From the NCBI GenBank assembly GCA_964406945.1, contig CAYOTO010000024.1, forward strand, positions 1-45,232: a stretch of DNA of 45,232 nt, read 5' to 3'. This DNA is from UBA2266 sp964406945 (GTDB taxonomy: Bacteria > Planctomycetota > Phycisphaerae > Sedimentisphaerales > Anaerobacaceae). The notes beneath the pieces are model-generated. The model was not told the DNA's origin. It did no database searches and worked only from the letters and a program-made list of their open reading frames with translations. The position numbers were made by a program, and so were the translations under genes. The first letter of the stretch is position 1. Every line of letters starts with the position of its first letter. Of this stretch, positions 44,252 to 45,232 are shown one piece after another.

Positions 44252-45232
44252 ATGGCAGAACGTCAGATTACGATTGATTCACAGGTTTTGTCTTTACCTG
44301 ATCACATTGCGGACGTGCTCGAAAACGCAGCCGGCTGCGTTTATCCGCGAACTCGCGACGAAATACTCGAAATGGCGATGGGCGGACAAACCGATGTTTG
44401 CGAGGTGTCGTACGATACGCCCGGCCGCGGCCGTGTAGTGGAAGCAACGGTTACGCGCTGTAAGAACGGCCTGAGTATAAACTACACCGAGCCATACATG
44501 CGACGGCGCGATCCCGAGTGCATGGTGGTCGCCGATCCCGCTGAAACCGATAAAGAACGGTATTCCGAACGGTTCGGCAGTGATTTCGCCTGCCTCAGGG
44601 AGGAAACATTCCAGTGGCTCCGTGCTCAGCGCCTGATGGTTATCGCTTTTTCTCTCGGAGACAACCGGAGCCAGGGTGCCATGTTAATCGCCCCGGATAA
44701 CGCCGGCTTCTTCGTCGGCGGCCTGGCCGACCTGCAGGGAATGATTCCGTTCGATCAGCTCTCGGGCGATTTCCGCGTGAAGAGCGTGATCTATCTGGCG
44801 CCGCCGTTCAGACACACCCACTTCGCCGGAAAACAGGTTGTAGTGCATAACCGCATGGAGAACCTTCACGAAGTCTTCGCATACAACCTCTATCCCGGAC
44901 CAAGCGCCAAAAAAGGCGTCTACGGAGTCCTGCTTTCCATGGGCGAAGCCGGCGACTGGCCCACCCTGCACGGCTCCACCGTCCAGGTGGTTACTCCTTA
45001 CGACAATATCTGCACAATTATGCACGAAGGAGCCAGCGGAAGCGGAAAGAGCGAAATGCTCGAGCAGGTGCACCGTCAGGCGGACGGTCGCCTGCTGGTG
45101 GGTCAAAACCTGGTTACGGGCGAAAAGCGGCATCTGGTGCTCAACCAGGCCTGCGCGCTGCGTCCTGTGACCGACGATATGGCCCGGTGCAATCCGAATA
45201 CGGACAATCCGGACGGCTATCTGTGGGCCCGG
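44252..45232 (+). CDS. DUF4914-like P-loop (PEP carboxykinase-like) protein, truncated by window end
   Basis: Translation from the ATG at 44252, after AAAGGAAATTA, is open for 327 codons to the last base, so the C-terminus is outside. A Walker A motif GASGSGKS sits at about residues 260-267, in HEGASGSGKSEMLEQV. This resembles the P-loop of PEP-carboxykinase/HPr-kinase-fold proteins and, in layout and motif, the DUF4914 family. Upstream blocks include NAAGCVYPRTRDEILEMAMGG and RSQGAMLIAPDNAGFFVGGLADLQGMIPFDQ. No signal peptide is present, so the protein is cytoplasmic. The family assignment is from memory of the motif layout. The substrate is unknown. Confidence 0.65.
   Translation, partial: MAERQITIDSQVLSLPDHIADVLENAAGCVYPRTRDEILEMAMGGQTDVCEVSYDTPGRGRVVEATVTRCKNGLSINYTEPYMRRRDPECMVVADPAETDKERYSERFGSDFACLREETFQWLRAQRLMVIAFSLGDNRSQGAMLIAPDNAGFFVGGLADLQGMIPFDQLSGDFRVKSVIYLAPPFRHTHFAGKQVVVHNRMENLHEVFAYNLYPGPSAKKGVYGVLLSMGEAGDWPTLHGSTVQVVTPYDNICTIMHEGASGSGKSEMLEQVHRQADGRLLVGQNLVTGEKRHLVLNQACALRPVTDDMARCNPNTDNPDGYLWAR

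Noticed and set aside
1..45232. CRISPR arrays, insertion sequences, integrases or rRNA genes
   Set aside because: No spaced direct repeats, transposase or integrase motifs, terminal inverted repeats or rRNA-like segments were seen on either strand.

Overview
The window is about 45 kb of roughly 57% GC bacterial DNA. It carries secreted sugar-degrading enzymes, Tat-type Gfo/Idh/MocA oxidoreductases, ThuA/DUF1080, DUF4091, DUF4838 and multiheme cytochromes. This mixture is typical of Planctomycetota, most likely a Phycisphaerae/Sedimentisphaerales-like anaerobe. That placement is inferred from gene content only.

Left flank (1-10.2 kb): polysaccharide degradation. It holds a DUF4838 protein and a BNR-repeat protein on the minus strand, a GH123-like DUF4091 protein and a clan-A glycoside hydrolase on the plus strand, and a heparinase II/III-type lyase.

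Centre (10.4-25.5 kb): a complete selenocysteine (Sec) island. It contains selA and selB in tandem, a 95-nt tRNA-Sec with a UCA anticodon, and selD. selD is fused to a cysteine-rich N-terminus and an AhpD/CMD-like C-terminus. It is the last gene of a translationally coupled operon carrying three 2-hydroxyacyl-CoA dehydratase/double-cubane-type proteins and their ATPase activator, with a methyltransferase and a DUF3034 outer-membrane protein upstream. Two genes in the island are split by a naive translation at an in-frame UGA and make sense only as selenoproteins: one at 10433-11854 (Sec179) and one at 21280-21930 on the minus strand (Sec176). They share the motif FEYG-U-GG(T/V)C(S/R)YSWRVP across the UGA. 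Each has a hairpin at the same distance downstream with the same GUGGC apical loop and pairing-preserving base changes, as expected of a bacterial SECIS. A small membrane protein next to the tRNA-Sec ends in CPT-UGA-QS-UGA, with a similar hairpin, and is a third, weaker candidate. I recognise neither the shared selenoprotein domain nor the small protein, so this looks like an undescribed selenoprotein family lying beside its own decoding machinery.

Right flank (25.6-45.2 kb): an operon of Gfo/Idh, ThuA-DUF1080, a membrane zinc-ribbon protein and a GH5-like cellulase with a one-base frameshift. It is followed by an opposing operon of an aldo/keto reductase-like protein without its catalytic tetrad, a tetraheme lipoprotein cytochrome and a creatininase-family protein. 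Then come two tandem Gfo/Idh paralogues, a decayed DUF5060/DUF4038-type pseudogene, a dockerin-like secreted protein, a pentaheme cytochrome, a YhiN-type flavoprotein, a pectate-lyase-superfamily protein and the start of a DUF4914-like P-loop protein that runs off the window.
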